DNA of 64,000 nucleotides from JACRCT01 sp049841135 (GTDB lineage: Bacteria > Myxococcota > Myxococcia > Myxococcales > UBA5297), in NCBI GenBank assembly GCA_049841135.1, contig JASGHK010000004.1, positions 2,294,001 through 2,358,000 of the forward strand, in the 5' to 3' direction. This document shows, in pieces, positions 1 to 10,609 of the stretch. Position numbers and translations under genes: made by a program. The notes beneath the pieces were generated by a model. That model was not told the origin of the DNA and did not search any database. It worked only from the letters and a program-made list of their open reading frames with translations. Position 1 is the stretch's first letter; each line of letters opens with the position of its first letter.

Positions 1-380
1 CGCTCGCACAGCACGGGCACCCGCGGCGCGGCGCCGGCCTCCGAGAGATCGGCGAGGAGCAGGACGTCCAGCCGCGGCGGGCGGGCGTCGCTGGCGCCGG
101 TGGTCTCGACGCGCTGCTTGAGGTCGAGCAGGCGGCGCGCGACCGCGTGGACCTCGTCGAGCAGCACGCCGAGCGAGGCCTCGTCGTGAACGTCCGTCTC
201 CTGCGCAGAGAGCGCGGCTCGCAGCACCACGAGGTTGGGCGGAACCCCCTCGACGGAGCTCGGAGGCCCCTCGACGGAGCTCGGGGTGAGACGGTGGTCG
301 CGCACGAGCAGCGCGCAGACCTCGCGCCCGAAGGCGCCCAGGCCCAGGACCAGCGTCGGGTTGGCGAGCGGCTCGCTCAA
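1..380 (-). CDS. Second tubulin-like protein, N-terminal part (runs off left edge)
   Basis: About 126 codons are visible and the gene continues beyond position 1. I chose a TTG start at 378-380 because GGGAG lies 6 nt upstream. The N-terminus has a glycine-rich nucleotide-binding-like strand, PTLVLGLGAFGREV, near residues 6-19. This resembles the PTLVIGLGGTG start known from Tubulin_2-type proteins. It sits 30 bp downstream of the tubulin-like gene on the same strand, so it is probably in the same operon. Residues about 35-48 contain a 7-residue duplication (PSSVEG) encoded by an 18-bp direct repeat with a 21-bp period. The family call rests on one motif and context and is moderate. Confidence 0.5.
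   Translation of the reverse strand, partial: MSEPLANPTLVLGLGAFGREVCALLVRDHRLTPSSVEGPPSSVEGVPPNLVVLRAALSAQETDVHDEASLGVLLDEVHAVARRLLDLKQRVETTGASDARPPRLDVLLLADLSEAGAAPRVPVLCE
246..284. repeat. 18-bp direct repeat inside the partial tubulin-like gene
   Basis: The 18-mer CCCCTCGACGGAGCTCGG occurs at 246-263 and again at 267-284 (period 21). It duplicates seven codons in frame in the minus-strand gene. Confidence 0.8.
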
Positions 381-410
381 CGAGGTCTCCCGGCTCGGCT
401 CGGCAGCCGG

Positions 411-3400
411 CTACCCGAGCTTCACCCGGTGCTCGTCGGCCAGCTTGCGGATCGCCTCGAGCTCCCGGGAGTAGTGCTCCTTCTCCTCGGGGAGGTCGGT
501 CGCGCGGCGCAGCGCCTCGATCCCCTCGCGGGCCTTGCCGAGGAGCTTGGCCACCTCGTCGTGCCGGCGCTCGTCGACGAGCTTGCCCAGCGCCTTTCCT
601 GCCTCGCCGGCCAGCCAGGCCTTCACGTCGGCGTGCAGCGAGAGGTACGCCTCGAAGGCGCGGTCGCGGAAGCGGTGCAGCGGCCGGTCCTTGGCCGGGT
701 CCGCCACCACGTAGCCCTCGGGCCGCAGCTTGATGTGCTCGAAGACCAGGCCCAGCACGAAGGTCTTCAGGTCCTTCTCGCGCGCCGCGCGCTGGCTCTC
801 GGCGGCGGCGGCGGCCAGGCGCTTCTCACGCCAGGCCTTCTTGGCCCGCTCGCCCTTGAGCGAGTCGAGGTCCACGTCGAACAGGCCCTCGCCGGGCGCG
901 CGCTCCCACTCCTGGTCCACGTGCAGCGGGATGTCCGGGACCTTGGGGCCCTCGGGCGGCGGCCAGGGCTTGCCGCGGGAGAAGCTCGTCGGCCTGCACC
1001 ACGCGGTAGCGCTTCGCGTACTCGGTCACGGTGCGCACCGAGTGGAGCGTGACGCCCAGCTTGGCGCTGTAGAAGACGATCCGGTGCGGGTCGGTGGTCT
1101 CGATGACGTTCTGCCGCTCCACCGGGTGGCTGGGCATGGCCGTCACGAACTGCCCCAGCGACTCGAAGTAGGGCTTGAAGGCCACCGCGAAGTTCTTGTC
1201 CGGCAGGTACTGGCCGCCCGAGTAGAGCGCGATGAACGGCTTGCACTTGCGGCCGGCGAACTCGAACTTGTCGGCCAGGTACCGGTCGACCTCGCGCTGC
1301 CCCACCCGCGTGCGCTCCTCGGCCACGGCCTGAGCCGTCGGCGGCGGCTTGCCCGGCTCGGCCAGCTTGAAGACCGCCAGCGCCGTGCGCGCCTCGAACT
1401 GCAGGCCCTCGTCCATGCGCAGGCCGCCCTGGCCCTGGTGGCCCAGGACGTCCTTGCGAAACCGGTCGCGGCCGAGCTGCACCAGCGCCTCGACGACGCG
1501 GGTGCGCATCTCGTCCTCGGTGACCGCGCCCTCGCTGGCGGCGCGCACCGCGTCGAGCGCGTTGGCGACGCCGGTGTCGCTGACCGCGCGCTCCCGGTAC
1601 AGGTGCTCCCAGTAGCGCTCGCCGGTCAGGTGGTTCTGGTAGACCTCGACGTCGAGGACGTACTCGTTGGCGGCGCCGCCGTGCTCGCGCTCGCCGCCGG
1701 CCTTGAGCAGCCGCTCCGCCTTCTCGGAGATCATCCGCTCGATGTCGTTGGCGCGGTCGAACAGGCCGCCGGCCTTGCGCAGGCGCGCCGTGATCTCCCG
1801 GATGATCTCCTCGTAGAAGCGGGCCAGCGCCTTGCTGCGGAACTGCTCGGCGCTCTTGCGCACCACCTCGGCGTGCCACGGCGCGAACTCGGCGACCACC
1901 GGCTTGTAGTCGCTGCCGACCAGGTCGCGCACCGTCTTGGGCGCGGTCTTGGCCAGCCGGTCGCGCTTCTCGGCGAAGGCCGACTCGACGTTGCCGGGGG
2001 TGAAGTCCTTGACCCGGTCATAGGCGGTGGCCTCGACGCCCTGGCGCTCGCGCAGCGCGTCGCGCAGGCGGACCAGCAGGTAGCGCTCGCGGATGGGGCC
2101 CTGGCCTTCGCAGCGGTCCGAGAGGCTCCCCTTGCTGCCCTTGCCCTTGACCTCCTTGAGGGTGCGATCCACGGCTTGGCCTGCGGCCTCGTGGGCCTCG
2201 CCGAGGCGCTTCTTGAGCAGCGCCCACTTCTTGTTCAGCTCGTCGCTGACGCCCTCCTGGCCCTCCAGCGCCAAAAGGTCCTCCTCCTTCCACGACGGCA
2301 GCTTCAGATCCTTGGTGAGCAGGTCCTTGAGCTCGTCGCACCAGCGCAGGAAGTCGCTGACCGCGCCCTTGCTCGGATCCCCGGCCCACTCCACCGCGCT
2401 CTTGGCGACCTCGCCCTTCTCGCCGGTCAGCCGCGCGCTCGCCTCCAGCTCCTCGGCGAAGCGGTGGTCGGGAGCCTCGGGGTCGCTGGAGGCGCCAGTG
2501 GATCCACCGCCACCGGCGAAAGCGGCGTGCATCACCTCGGCGGCGTAGCGGGTGGCGAAGTACTCGAGGATGTCCTTGGCGGGCAGCACCATCGCCGAGA
2601 CGCCGAAGCTGCCGTAGGACTTGGTGAAGTCGTTGTCGTCCAGCGCCGCCAGCTCGCGGGTGTCGTTGTCGAGGGTCGAGTGCTCCTTCTCGAGGATCGA
2701 CCCGAAGATCTGCGCGTAGGCGGCGTCGCCGATGGCCGGGTAGACGAGCTTGGGGTCGGCGATGACCAACCCGGCCGAGGTCTCGGCGTCGACGAGATAC
2801 ACCTGGTCGAAGAGCGGGCGAGCGAGACCCTTGGCGTTCTCGTCGTTGGGGTCGAAGTGGAACTTGGCGAAGCCGAAGGCGTCCCGGTCGTTCGCCGTCT
2901 GCAGGTGCTCGATCTCGACCAGCGCGGCGTAGCCGTTGGTCATGATCTTGTCGAACTGGTTGAGCGGCAGGCCCTGGTTGCGGAAGACGTTGGGCAAGAC
3001 GAACGTGCCGGTGATGTGGTGGCCGCGCCCGGAGAGCAGCTTGCGCAGGTTGGCGGCCATCACCGCCGAGCCGCCCGAGCCGGTACCGCCGGCGAGCGAG
3101 GCGTACAGGTAGACCTTGGCGGCCTTGTTGGCCCGGAAGGGGTTCTGCACGTCGTAGGCGCGGGCGATGGAGCTCTTGAGCGCGCCCAGGATGCCGCCGG
3201 CGTCGTTCTCGAGCTGGTAGTTGAGCGAGAGCCGGCTCTCGATGCGGATCTGCCCGGCGCCTTTTCCCCGCGTCGAGCGCGGGCGGTAGTAGCCGGGCCA
3301 CCACTGCAGGAAGTGCGGGTCCGCTTCCTTGTGCGTCTTGCCGGTCTTGAGGTCGACGTAGCCCGGCTTGTCGAAGTCGCTGATGACGAAGCGGTGGTTG

Positions 3401-3588
3401 GAGTCCACCCAGGTGCAGCGCGCGACGTCGTCCTGGTCGGTGTCCAGGGTGAAGAAGTGGACCAGGTCCTTGTAGCGGCGCCAGTCGGCCTCGTCCTGCT
3501 TCACCCGCCGGGCGATCTCGTTGACGATGGCCCCGCCGCAGCCGCCCAGGCCGATGAAGAAGCAAGGGGCGATCTTGTTGTCGTGCAT
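411..3588 (-). CDS. Tubulin/FtsZ-superfamily protein (Tubulin_2-like), one frameshift
   Basis: A protein of about 1059 residues once one extra base near 981-987 is ignored. The N-terminus carries the tubulin/FtsZ nucleotide fold: IGLGGCGGAIVNEI at residues 12-25, FFTLDTD at 45-51, and the T4-type signature GGTGSGGS at 167-174. It is far longer than FtsZ (about 380 aa); the C-terminal two thirds is charged and helical with no domain I recognise. The gene lies between a von Willebrand A protein (39-bp gap) and a second tubulin-like gene, so it is probably in one operon. The ATG at 3588 directly precedes the first fold strand. A GTP-dependent polymer or switch is inferred. The C-terminus, from DQEWERAPGEG on, reads in the shifted frame. 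Confidence 0.75.
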
Positions 3589-3627
3589 GGTCGGTTGACG
3601 TCCTCTCTTCAGGGCCGGGCGGGCCGG

Positions 3628-5650
3628 CTATTCCTCTTCTTCCTTGCCGATCCAGAAGACGAGGCCCTCGTCGGCCTCGTACTTCGCCATGTACTCGGGC
3701 CGGAACTGACGGCTGAGCTCTTCGCCGTCGCACTTGAGCGTTCTGCCCTTGGCCGGCCGGACCACCACGCCGTCCTTGGTCGCGACGATCTCGCAGTAGA
3801 GCGGCGAGGTCCGGCGGACGGGCCCGCCGCCGCCGATGCGGAAGAGGCCGGGCTTGTAGAAGCCGGGCTTGCCGCGCAGCCAGAGGCCGAAGTCGCCGTC
3901 GTCGCCGTTGGGCTTGTCCTGGTACCAGACGCGCAGCTTCTTGGGGAACCGCGCCGGGGTCTTGAAGCCGGCGATGACGAACGCCAGCAGGAAGAGCAGC
4001 GAGCTGGCGACGACCTTGCTGCCGTGCTTCTCCCAGAAAGTCAGCTCCAGGATGACCGCCTGGACCGGGACCTTGGCGCCTTCGCGGCCCACGTACGGCT
4101 TGCTCTTGGGGGTGACGGCCAGCGCTCCGGAGACCGCTCCCGGCTTGGCGTCGGAGGGGACCTCGAAGGTCAGCTCGAAGTCCTTCCGGTCGAGGCGCAG
4201 CTCGAGCTTGTGCGGCTTGACCCCGAGCCCCATCCCCTCGGCGGCGACCTCCAGCTGCACCTCGCCGAGGAAGTTGGACCGGGTCAGGTCGAGCTTGGCC
4301 GTCTTGGCCGTCCCCGGCTTGAGCTGCGCCCAAGGAGATGGGCGCGCTCGCGAGCTCGAGCGGCGGGACGACGGTGACGCTCAGCGGTCCGGCCAGGCGG
4401 GTCAGGCAGCCGTCGGAGCCCGGCTCGACGCGCCCCACCAGCTCGAGGGTGCCGGCCTTGGCGGGGACGAGCTTGGCAAACTTGCTGCCGTCGGGCGCGT
4501 CGCGCAGGTCGACTTCCTGGAACGCTCCGTCGACCTTGGCGCGCAGGCTGAACTTGTGGCGCGCGAGGAAGCTGGCCTCGGGCATGCCGCCGGCCTCGCC
4601 GGCCACCAGCGCGAGGTGGATCTCCAGCGGGCTGGAGACGGTGGCGTGATCCTCGGCCTTGAGCTCCAGGCGCAGGTCGAAGTTCTGGATGGCGGCGATC
4701 GCGGCCGGCAGGAGCTTCTTGCTCGGCTTGAGCTTCCAGCTTCCGGGCGCCGGCTTGGGGATGTGGAAGAAGCGGTAGCGCTCGCTGCGCACCACATAGA
4801 GCGCCCGGTCCTCGGTGGGCAGCGGCGAGCCGTCGGGGCGCTCGAGGGCGAGCTCGAGGTCCTTGGGCGCGACGACGACCAGGTCGAGCGAGGCGACGAA
4901 CTTGTCGACGGTGAGCGAGAGGTCCTTCGCGGCCTCGGCCACGCGCGAGCCGGAGTTGAAGGCGTGGATCTTGGCGAAGAGGTGCGGCAGGTCCTCGGCC
5001 TTCTCGGTGACCACCGCCGTCCCGCCAGTCCTGCGCCCGATCTCCTCCAGGAACTCTCGCGGCGCGCTCTTGGACAGGCCGACGACCTCCACCTCGACGC
5101 CGCTGATGGCGGGGAGCGCTTGCGAGAGGACGAAGCTCTTGCAGCGGCTCTCGCGCTCTTCGGCGGCCTTCTTGCCCTTCTCCGGCTTCTCGTCCGGCTT
5201 GAGGTAGCGCGGCTCCTCGGGCGCGGGCTCGCACTTGCCGTCGGTGAGGAAGACCAGGAAGCGCTTCTCGCCCGAGGCCGGCGCCGGGGCCGCGGCGAAC
5301 GCCTTGGCCGCAGCGTCGAAAGCGGCGCCGAAGTCGGTCCACTGGCCGTCGTCGCCGATGGAGCGGATGGCGTCCTTGAGGCGGTCGCGGACGGCGGGGC
5401 TGGTGATGGTCTGGAACCCGCCGGAGACGTCCCTGGCCTCGGACTGGAACTGGGCGATGGCGATGGCGTCGCCGTCACGGGCCAGGTCGACGTAGAGCTC
5501 CGCGGCCACCTTGCGCAGCTTCTGCGGGTCCGTGCGCCGCATGCTCGACGAGGCGTCGATGACGATCAGCGTCCGGAAGGGCTCGGCGGAGGCCTCGCCG
5601 GCGAGACCCAGAACGAGCGCACAACAGAGCCCTTGGCAGAACCGCCTCAC
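3628..5650 (-). CDS. Secreted, membrane-anchored von Willebrand factor A protein, one frameshift
   Basis: About 673 residues after correcting one extra base at 4321-4327. The GTG start at 5648-5650 is supported by GGAGG 5 nt upstream and opens a signal peptide (LCCALVLGLAGEASA). A VWA domain follows, with the MIDAS motif DASSS at residues 32-36, the core TDFGAAF and the strand FLVFLTDGKC. A second half of beta-rich segments leads to a single transmembrane helix near residues 545-570 (VVASSLLFLLAFVIAGF). The C-terminal cytoplasmic part of about 100 residues ends in an acidic tail (GKEEEE). The topology would link an external VWA domain to the adjacent tubulin-like proteins inside the cell; that link is inference. 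Confidence 0.75.
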
Positions 5651-5662
5651 GGCCGCCTCCAG

Positions 5663-5684
5663 AAATCGCGCAAGGGCGCGATTT
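5663..5684. promoter_or_regulatory. Perfect hairpin just upstream of the VWA gene
   Basis: AAATCGCG at 5663-5670 pairs with CGCGATTT at 5677-5684 around a 6-nt loop. It lies a few bases upstream of the Shine-Dalgarno of the VWA gene (minus strand), so it could affect leader structure or bind a regulator. No function is proven. Confidence 0.4.
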
Positions 5685-5947
5685 TCCGCGGATTTGCCGA
5701 GGGAAGTCAATTTTCCGACCTGGGGCTCCCGCGCCAATTTCCCAGAGAGGTTCCGGGGTTGGCGCTTGTGCGTGACCGGGGTCACAAAGCTGGCCCGCAA
5801 CGATCATATGGGTCAACGCGATACCCGGCCCTCGAGGACCCGTACTCGCCGCGCATCGGCGGAGATCTCGGCCGGTGGTAGCTTGGCAGCACGTCCTAGG
5901 CAGCGCTCGCTAGGCGTGAGCCGGTCGGAGTGGGAGGGAGCCGAAAC

Positions 5948-6688
5948 ATGCGCAGACCTTCGATCGCCCTCGCCGGCTGGCTCGTCGCCCTCCTCGCCGG
6001 GGCCTGCATGCCGCTGCACGTGCCGGCTCCGGCCCACGTCTCGCTGCTCCCATCCAAGGGCCGCGGTCAGGTCGGCGGACAGTGGGGTCCGCAGGGCCTG
6101 CAGCTGACGGGGGCGTACCAGGCCACCGACCACCTCGTGCTCCGCGGCGCGGCGCTGGCGGCGGACCTGGGCTTCACGCCCTTGCGGAACTCGACCCGCC
6201 ATTACTTCCAGCTCACGCTCGGCGCGGGCGCCACGGTGCGGCACCGGGGCCTGCGCGCGAGCATCAACCTCGACCTCGCCGGCGCGTCAGTGGACATGAC
6301 GCAGCAGACCGACATCCACGGCGGGATTTTCACGCTGAGCCTGGCCGACTACGAGGACGGCTGCCCGTACTGCGGGCACCTGGGACGCTACGGCGTCCTC
6401 TGGCGCACCGCGGCCCAGGCGGACGTCGGGTACTTCTGGGACCACGTCGCTCTCGGCGCCGCGGTCATCGGCGCGTGGGAGTACTTCGATGGCAAGAGCT
6501 CGCTCGGGGAGAAGCTCTACCAGCACGTCGCCGTCGTGCAGCCGGCCGTCTTCGTCCGCTTCGGTCCTCGCTATTTGCGAGGCGAGCTCCAGGTCGGGCT
6601 CTGGCTGCAGCCTTGGGCCAAGGACCTGGGCGAGGCGGAGCAGACGATGCCGCTCGTCGTCTCGCTCGGCCTCGTCTCGGAGATCTGA
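5948..6688 (+). CDS. Hypothetical outer-membrane-type lipoprotein
   Basis: 246 residues. The ATG at 5948 has a strong GGGAGGGAG site 7 nt upstream. The N-terminus is a lipoprotein signal with lipobox LLAGAC at about residues 14-19. The mature part has alternating hydrophobic strands (LVLRGAALAADLGF, AAVIGAWEYF, GELQVGLWLQPW) typical of small beta-barrel or porin-like proteins, and a CPYC pair near residue 140. No family is recognised. It is divergent from the VWA gene. Confidence 0.6.
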   Translation: MRRPSIALAGWLVALLAGACMPLHVPAPAHVSLLPSKGRGQVGGQWGPQGLQLTGAYQATDHLVLRGAALAADLGFTPLRNSTRHYFQLTLGAGATVRHRGLRASINLDLAGASVDMTQQTDIHGGIFTLSLADYEDGCPYCGHLGRYGVLWRTAAQADVGYFWDHVALGAAVIGAWEYFDGKSSLGEKLYQHVAVVQPAVFVRFGPRYLRGELQVGLWLQPWAKDLGEAEQTMPLVVSLGLVSEI

Positions 6689-6783
6689 GCCGGCTCCGCG
6701 GGATGCCGCTCTTGGCATGGCGGCCACATCGGGGCGGGCTAGCATGAGTCGTAGCGTCGTTCGGCCGTCCCACCTGCTCCGCC

Positions 6784-7437
6784 ATGCCCGCCTTCGACTC
6801 GAGACGCCTCCCACCCGCCGGCACCGCCGCCGAGCCCGTCCGCAGGCACCGCGTCCGCTCCGGCGCGTCCTGGACCGGGGCGTGCCTGGCCGCGCTGCTC
6901 ATGATTTGGACGGCGCTCGTCCACTCCGGCCTCGTCCCCGCGGCACGCTTCGCGCGCGAGCGGATCGTCGTCCGCGTCAGGCCGTGCGAGATCGAGGTCG
7001 ACGGGCTCTACGTCTACGAGAACCCGCTCCCGGTGCCTTGGACGCAGGGGCTCTCGGTGCCGTTTCCCGCCGATCGGCGCCAGCCGCGACCGGCGGCGGT
7101 GCGGGCCTCGCTCGTCTCGCCCGGCGCCGAGCGCGCTTTGCCCGTCCTCTGGGCGTCCGGCCCGCGCTTCGACGTCCCGCTTCCCGCTAGCGGCGAGGCA
7201 ACGGTGCGCGTTCGCTTCACCCAGCGCGCCCCCGACCGGCACGGAACCTACCTCCTGACGACCACCCGGCCATGGGGCCGCCCGCTCGATCGCGGGGAGT
7301 ATGTCGTGATCCCGGAAGGCGTCCGGATCGCCCATCAGAGCCTCGGGGAGGGGCTCGCCGCAGTCCGCGAGCGCTTCTTCCCCGACGCCGACTGGACGTT
7401 CGAGTGGACCGCAGAGGAGCCTCGATGCGCCGACTGA
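6784..7437 (+). CDS. Hypothetical membrane-anchored protein
   Basis: 217 residues with one predicted N-terminal transmembrane helix (ACLAALLMIWTALVHSG, about residues 33-49). An extracytoplasmic beta-rich domain follows (VVRVRPCEIEVDGLYVYEN). No family is recognised. It overlaps the next gene by 13 bp, which implies co-translation. The start is tentative because no clear Shine-Dalgarno precedes 6784. Confidence 0.5.
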   Translation: MPAFDSRRLPPAGTAAEPVRRHRVRSGASWTGACLAALLMIWTALVHSGLVPAARFARERIVVRVRPCEIEVDGLYVYENPLPVPWTQGLSVPFPADRRQPRPAAVRASLVSPGAERALPVLWASGPRFDVPLPASGEATVRVRFTQRAPDRHGTYLLTTTRPWGRPLDRGEYVVIPEGVRIAHQSLGEGLAAVRERFFPDADWTFEWTAEEPRCAD

Positions 7438-8269
7438 TCCCAGCCCTGTGCCTCCTGCTCACGCCCGCGGTGGCGTACGCGAACAACCCGCCCGCGCCGA
7501 CGACCTTCTTCGGCCTCCTGCTCCTCCTGCCGCTGATGATGCTCGCGACTTGGCTCTGCGGCGGCTACCGCGTGCTTCCGAAGAAGGGCAAGAGCTCGGC
7601 TCATTGGGCTCCCGGCCCTGGCGGGCATCTTCGTCGCGGGAATGAACGAGGGCCTCGGGCTGCTCGTCGCCCTCGCCTTCTCCGTCTTCGCGTTCGCGCG
7701 CGGCGCACGCCTGGTCCTCGCCGGGGCCAGGCACGGTCCGCAGCTCGAGTCGCGCTTCCCGCGCCCCGGGCGAGGCCGCCTCGTCATCGCCGGCGCCGTG
7801 GTGGTCCTGCTGGCGTTCTTCGTCGGCGGCAGCGGACCCGCCTTTCTCGGAATGCCGATGGATGCCTTCGGAGCCGAGTCGTTCGTTCGCAAGGTGGCCG
7901 CCTACGAGCTCAGCCGCGGCGTCGGCGACTTCGAGCTTCCCGAGCCCCAGCGACGACCCCGGCGTGATCCAGTTCGCCGACGCCAACGCCTTCACCGCGC
8001 CCAGAGGCTACCGGCCTGCGCTGGAGGTCGCGCCGGACAAGCGCACGTTCGTGCTCGACCTGCGTCCCCGCCGCTTCCCGTTCTTCCCCTACAACCTGCT
8101 CGTCTCACAACCCACCTACCGCGTCGACGAGACGGGCCGGATTCGCGCCGAGCGCGTGCACTCCGAAAAGACCTGCTCGCCCGACGCGCCCGTGGTCGGG
8201 GAGGTCGCTTCCGGCGAGATCTCCGCGGCCAAGGCGCAACGCGAAGCGCGGACGGGAGCGGCGCAGTAG
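7425..8269 (+). CDS. Hypothetical multi-pass membrane protein, two frameshifts
   Basis: The start at 7425 lies inside the end of the previous gene. It opens with a signal-like segment (LIPALCLLLTPAVAYA) and a membrane segment (FFGLLLLLPLMMLATWL). The frame then breaks at GAGCTC (7592-7597) and resumes with LPALAGIFVAG and two more hydrophobic helices. It breaks again at GAGCTTC (7933-7939) before a soluble C-terminus (GVIQFADANAF, TYRVDETGRIRAE). Removing one base at each site gives one continuous protein of about 280 residues. No family is recognised. Confidence 0.5.
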
Positions 8270-8316
8270 GTCGCCTGCCGCGAATCCTCGTCCCAGAAGA
8301 ACGCTGGTTCAGGCCG

Positions 8317-10602
8317 TCAGATCCCCGCCAACTCTTCCAGCAACGCGCGAATCGCCGGCGCAGCGAAGGGCGCGAGCAGCGACGGCCGCGCGTCGCGGGG
8401 GCGCCACGGTTCGATGAGCGCCCGCGCTTGCTCGGCGGCGCTGCGCATGGCCTCCGCCTCGCCAAGCAGCGCGTGGATCAGGGGCCGGGCTTGCAGGCAC
8501 TGAGCTCGGACCGCGCTGTCGGACGGGACGTCGGCCCGGAACGGGAGGTGGGGCTGCGCGATGTCGAGGGCATGCTTGCGCCAAAGGTGCGACGCCTTCG
8601 CGAGGCTCTTGGCCTTGCGCTCAGCGTCGATCTCGGCGGCGGCCATGACCCACTCGACCGCCAGCCACGCCCGCTTGTCCCCCGCGGCCTCGAAGGCCGG
8701 CCGGACCCGCTCGAGGACCTGCTCGTCCTCCAGGAAGTTGACGAGGGGCGGCTTCACCAACGCGCTCAGGAGCAGCGAAGGACTCTCTCGAATCCGAGCG
8801 AGCACGAGATCCCGTCGCCGGTTCGCCGGCAGGGCCTTGACGATGGCAGCCACCCAGTGGGCCGCCTGGGAAGCGCTGGCGGCATCGCCTTCGAAGCAGG
8901 CGTCGAGGACCTCCAGCCGCTCCGGCGCAAAGGTCACGTCGATGAGGTCCGCGGCGAGGAGCATCTCGACGATGCCCAGGGCCGCTTCCGCCGCGGAGCT
9001 TGCGCGCTCGGCCCAGGGGCCCGAGCGCGACCTCAGATGCTCGCGCAGCGCCGACAGCGGACCTCGGGCCAGAGAGAGGCTGGAGGAGTGCCACTCGGAC
9101 TCCGGAGCGAGATTGGACTTGAAGCAGAAGGAGATCGGGCAGCGGGAGTGGACGGCGACCACCCACGCATCGATCGCCTGAAAGACGCGCGCCCACTGCC
9201 TGGCGGAGGCCGGCGCGGCCTGGTCGTTGCGGCCGTCGTACGCGGCCTCCACCGAACGCCGGGTCCCGGAGCTCGACTCCCCCGACTCGAACGCGGCAAG
9301 GCGCAGGTCGTATTCGACGTCGGGGCCGCTTCCGCACCGAAGCAGTCCCCCTTCCCAACGGACGTCCCTGGCCACCGGTGTCGGGATCTCCTTGGCGATG
9401 CCGGCCTTCTCGTCGGCCGAGGGCTCCTTCGCGAACTGGATGATCACCGCCAGCGTGAACCGGCCCTTTCCGGGACCGGCGCCGAAGAACGGAAAGGGAA
9501 AGCTCGTGGCGGTTGCGGCGGGAGCGGCCTTCACGGGCTTGGCCGGCTTGGTCGATGCCGTTGGCGAAGGCTCGGCTGCCGAAAGCGGTTCGGCCTCGAG
9601 ACGCGCAGCCGCGGCCTGGAAGATCTCCCCCATGGGCCGCAGGGGAAGCACCGCGCCGAGCGGAGACTCGATCGCCTTCCCGACGATCCGCACCTCGTAG
9701 AGAGGCAGCTTCCAGCGCTCCATGGCGGGGAGCGGCGCGGAGAGCGGTTCCCAGGGTCCGGGCAGGACCAGCTTTCGATTGGCGCGCGGCTGCTTCTTCT
9801 CTTCGACGAGCCGCTGGCCGAGGAGGGCCATCGCCGCGCGTTGGTGCTGGGCAGGCGTCCACCCGTTGACCTGACAGAGCCAGGCCTCCGAAGCGTCCGC
9901 GAGGGCGAGCAGCTGCAGATAGAGGGTGGCCGCGTCAGGGTCCAGCTCGAGGCGCGACGCGATCGACCGGACGACGTCGGGCGCGGCGACGCGGGGATCC
10001 TGCTCGGAGCCGCCGGCCTCGAGCGCTCCCGCCTCGATGCGTGCGAGCATCCGGGCCAGACCGGGTGACGTGAATGCCTTCCAGGCCTTGAAGATGCGCG
10101 GGTCGTGCGCTTCGCAGACGGCGACGTCCTCGGGACGAGTCAGCCGGCTGGGACGAAAGTAGAGATATCCGCAGGCGAGGGCGAGCGCCTCGTTGCTCAG
10201 CCCATGGTGGTGCTTCGCGTCTTCGTAGCCGGGCGGAACGTAGGGCTTCCCGTCGGGGATCGACGGCTGACCCTGCTGGTGAACGCCGCCCCACAGCAAC
10301 AGCTCAGGGTGGGCGAGCCGTGCCTTGATCGCGCGCTCGAGCGCCGGGAGCGCCGCCCGCCGAGCGTCCCCGCCGGGGAGGGCGGTCGAGAGAAAGAAGA
10401 GCGCCTGGGTCCCCGCGAGCAGGGCCGGCCCGTCGAAGCATTCGCAGGGGCCGCCCAGCACCTCGGGCGGCCCCATGAGGTGCGGCCGCCACTGGCCGTC
10501 GCGGCCGAACCGCGGGGAGGGCTGCCCGTCGAGAACCGCGACGATGGCCTCGAGGGGGAAGGGCTTGATCAGCCGAGCGAGTGTTTCGAAGGCGTCCGCC
10601 AT
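8317..10602 (-). CDS. Large hypothetical protein
   Basis: 761 residues in an intact frame. I chose the ATG at 10602 (MADAFETLARLIKPF) because it follows the upstream GNAT stop by 7 nt. No signal peptide, transmembrane helix or known catalytic motif is visible. The N-terminal 300 residues are mixed; a Pro/Ala/Lys linker near residue 350 separates them from a helical C-terminal half (repeated ALL, AAAE). It is probably cytoplasmic and co-transcribed with the acetyltransferase. Function unknown. Confidence 0.6.
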   Translation of the reverse strand: MADAFETLARLIKPFPLEAIVAVLDGQPSPRFGRDGQWRPHLMGPPEVLGGPCECFDGPALLAGTQALFFLSTALPGGDARRAALPALERAIKARLAHPELLLWGGVHQQGQPSIPDGKPYVPPGYEDAKHHHGLSNEALALACGYLYFRPSRLTRPEDVAVCEAHDPRIFKAWKAFTSPGLARMLARIEAGALEAGGSEQDPRVAAPDVVRSIASRLELDPDAATLYLQLLALADASEAWLCQVNGWTPAQHQRAAMALLGQRLVEEKKQPRANRKLVLPGPWEPLSAPLPAMERWKLPLYEVRIVGKAIESPLGAVLPLRPMGEIFQAAAARLEAEPLSAAEPSPTASTKPAKPVKAAPAATATSFPFPFFGAGPGKGRFTLAVIIQFAKEPSADEKAGIAKEIPTPVARDVRWEGGLLRCGSGPDVEYDLRLAAFESGESSSGTRRSVEAAYDGRNDQAAPASARQWARVFQAIDAWVVAVHSRCPISFCFKSNLAPESEWHSSSLSLARGPLSALREHLRSRSGPWAERASSAAEAALGIVEMLLAADLIDVTFAPERLEVLDACFEGDAASASQAAHWVAAIVKALPANRRRDLVLARIRESPSLLLSALVKPPLVNFLEDEQVLERVRPAFEAAGDKRAWLAVEWVMAAAEIDAERKAKSLAKASHLWRKHALDIAQPHLPFRADVPSDSAVRAQCLQARPLIHALLGEAEAMRSAAEQARALIEPWRPRDARPSLLAPFAAPAIRALLEELAGI

Positions 10603-10609
10603 GGTTGGC

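Noticed and set aside
730..4377. Long plus-strand open frame of 1215 codons
   Set aside because: It is antisense to the tubulin-like and VWA genes, is made of Val/Leu/Ala/Asp-rich shadow sequence typical of the complementary frame in very GC-rich DNA, and has no ribosome site or motif.
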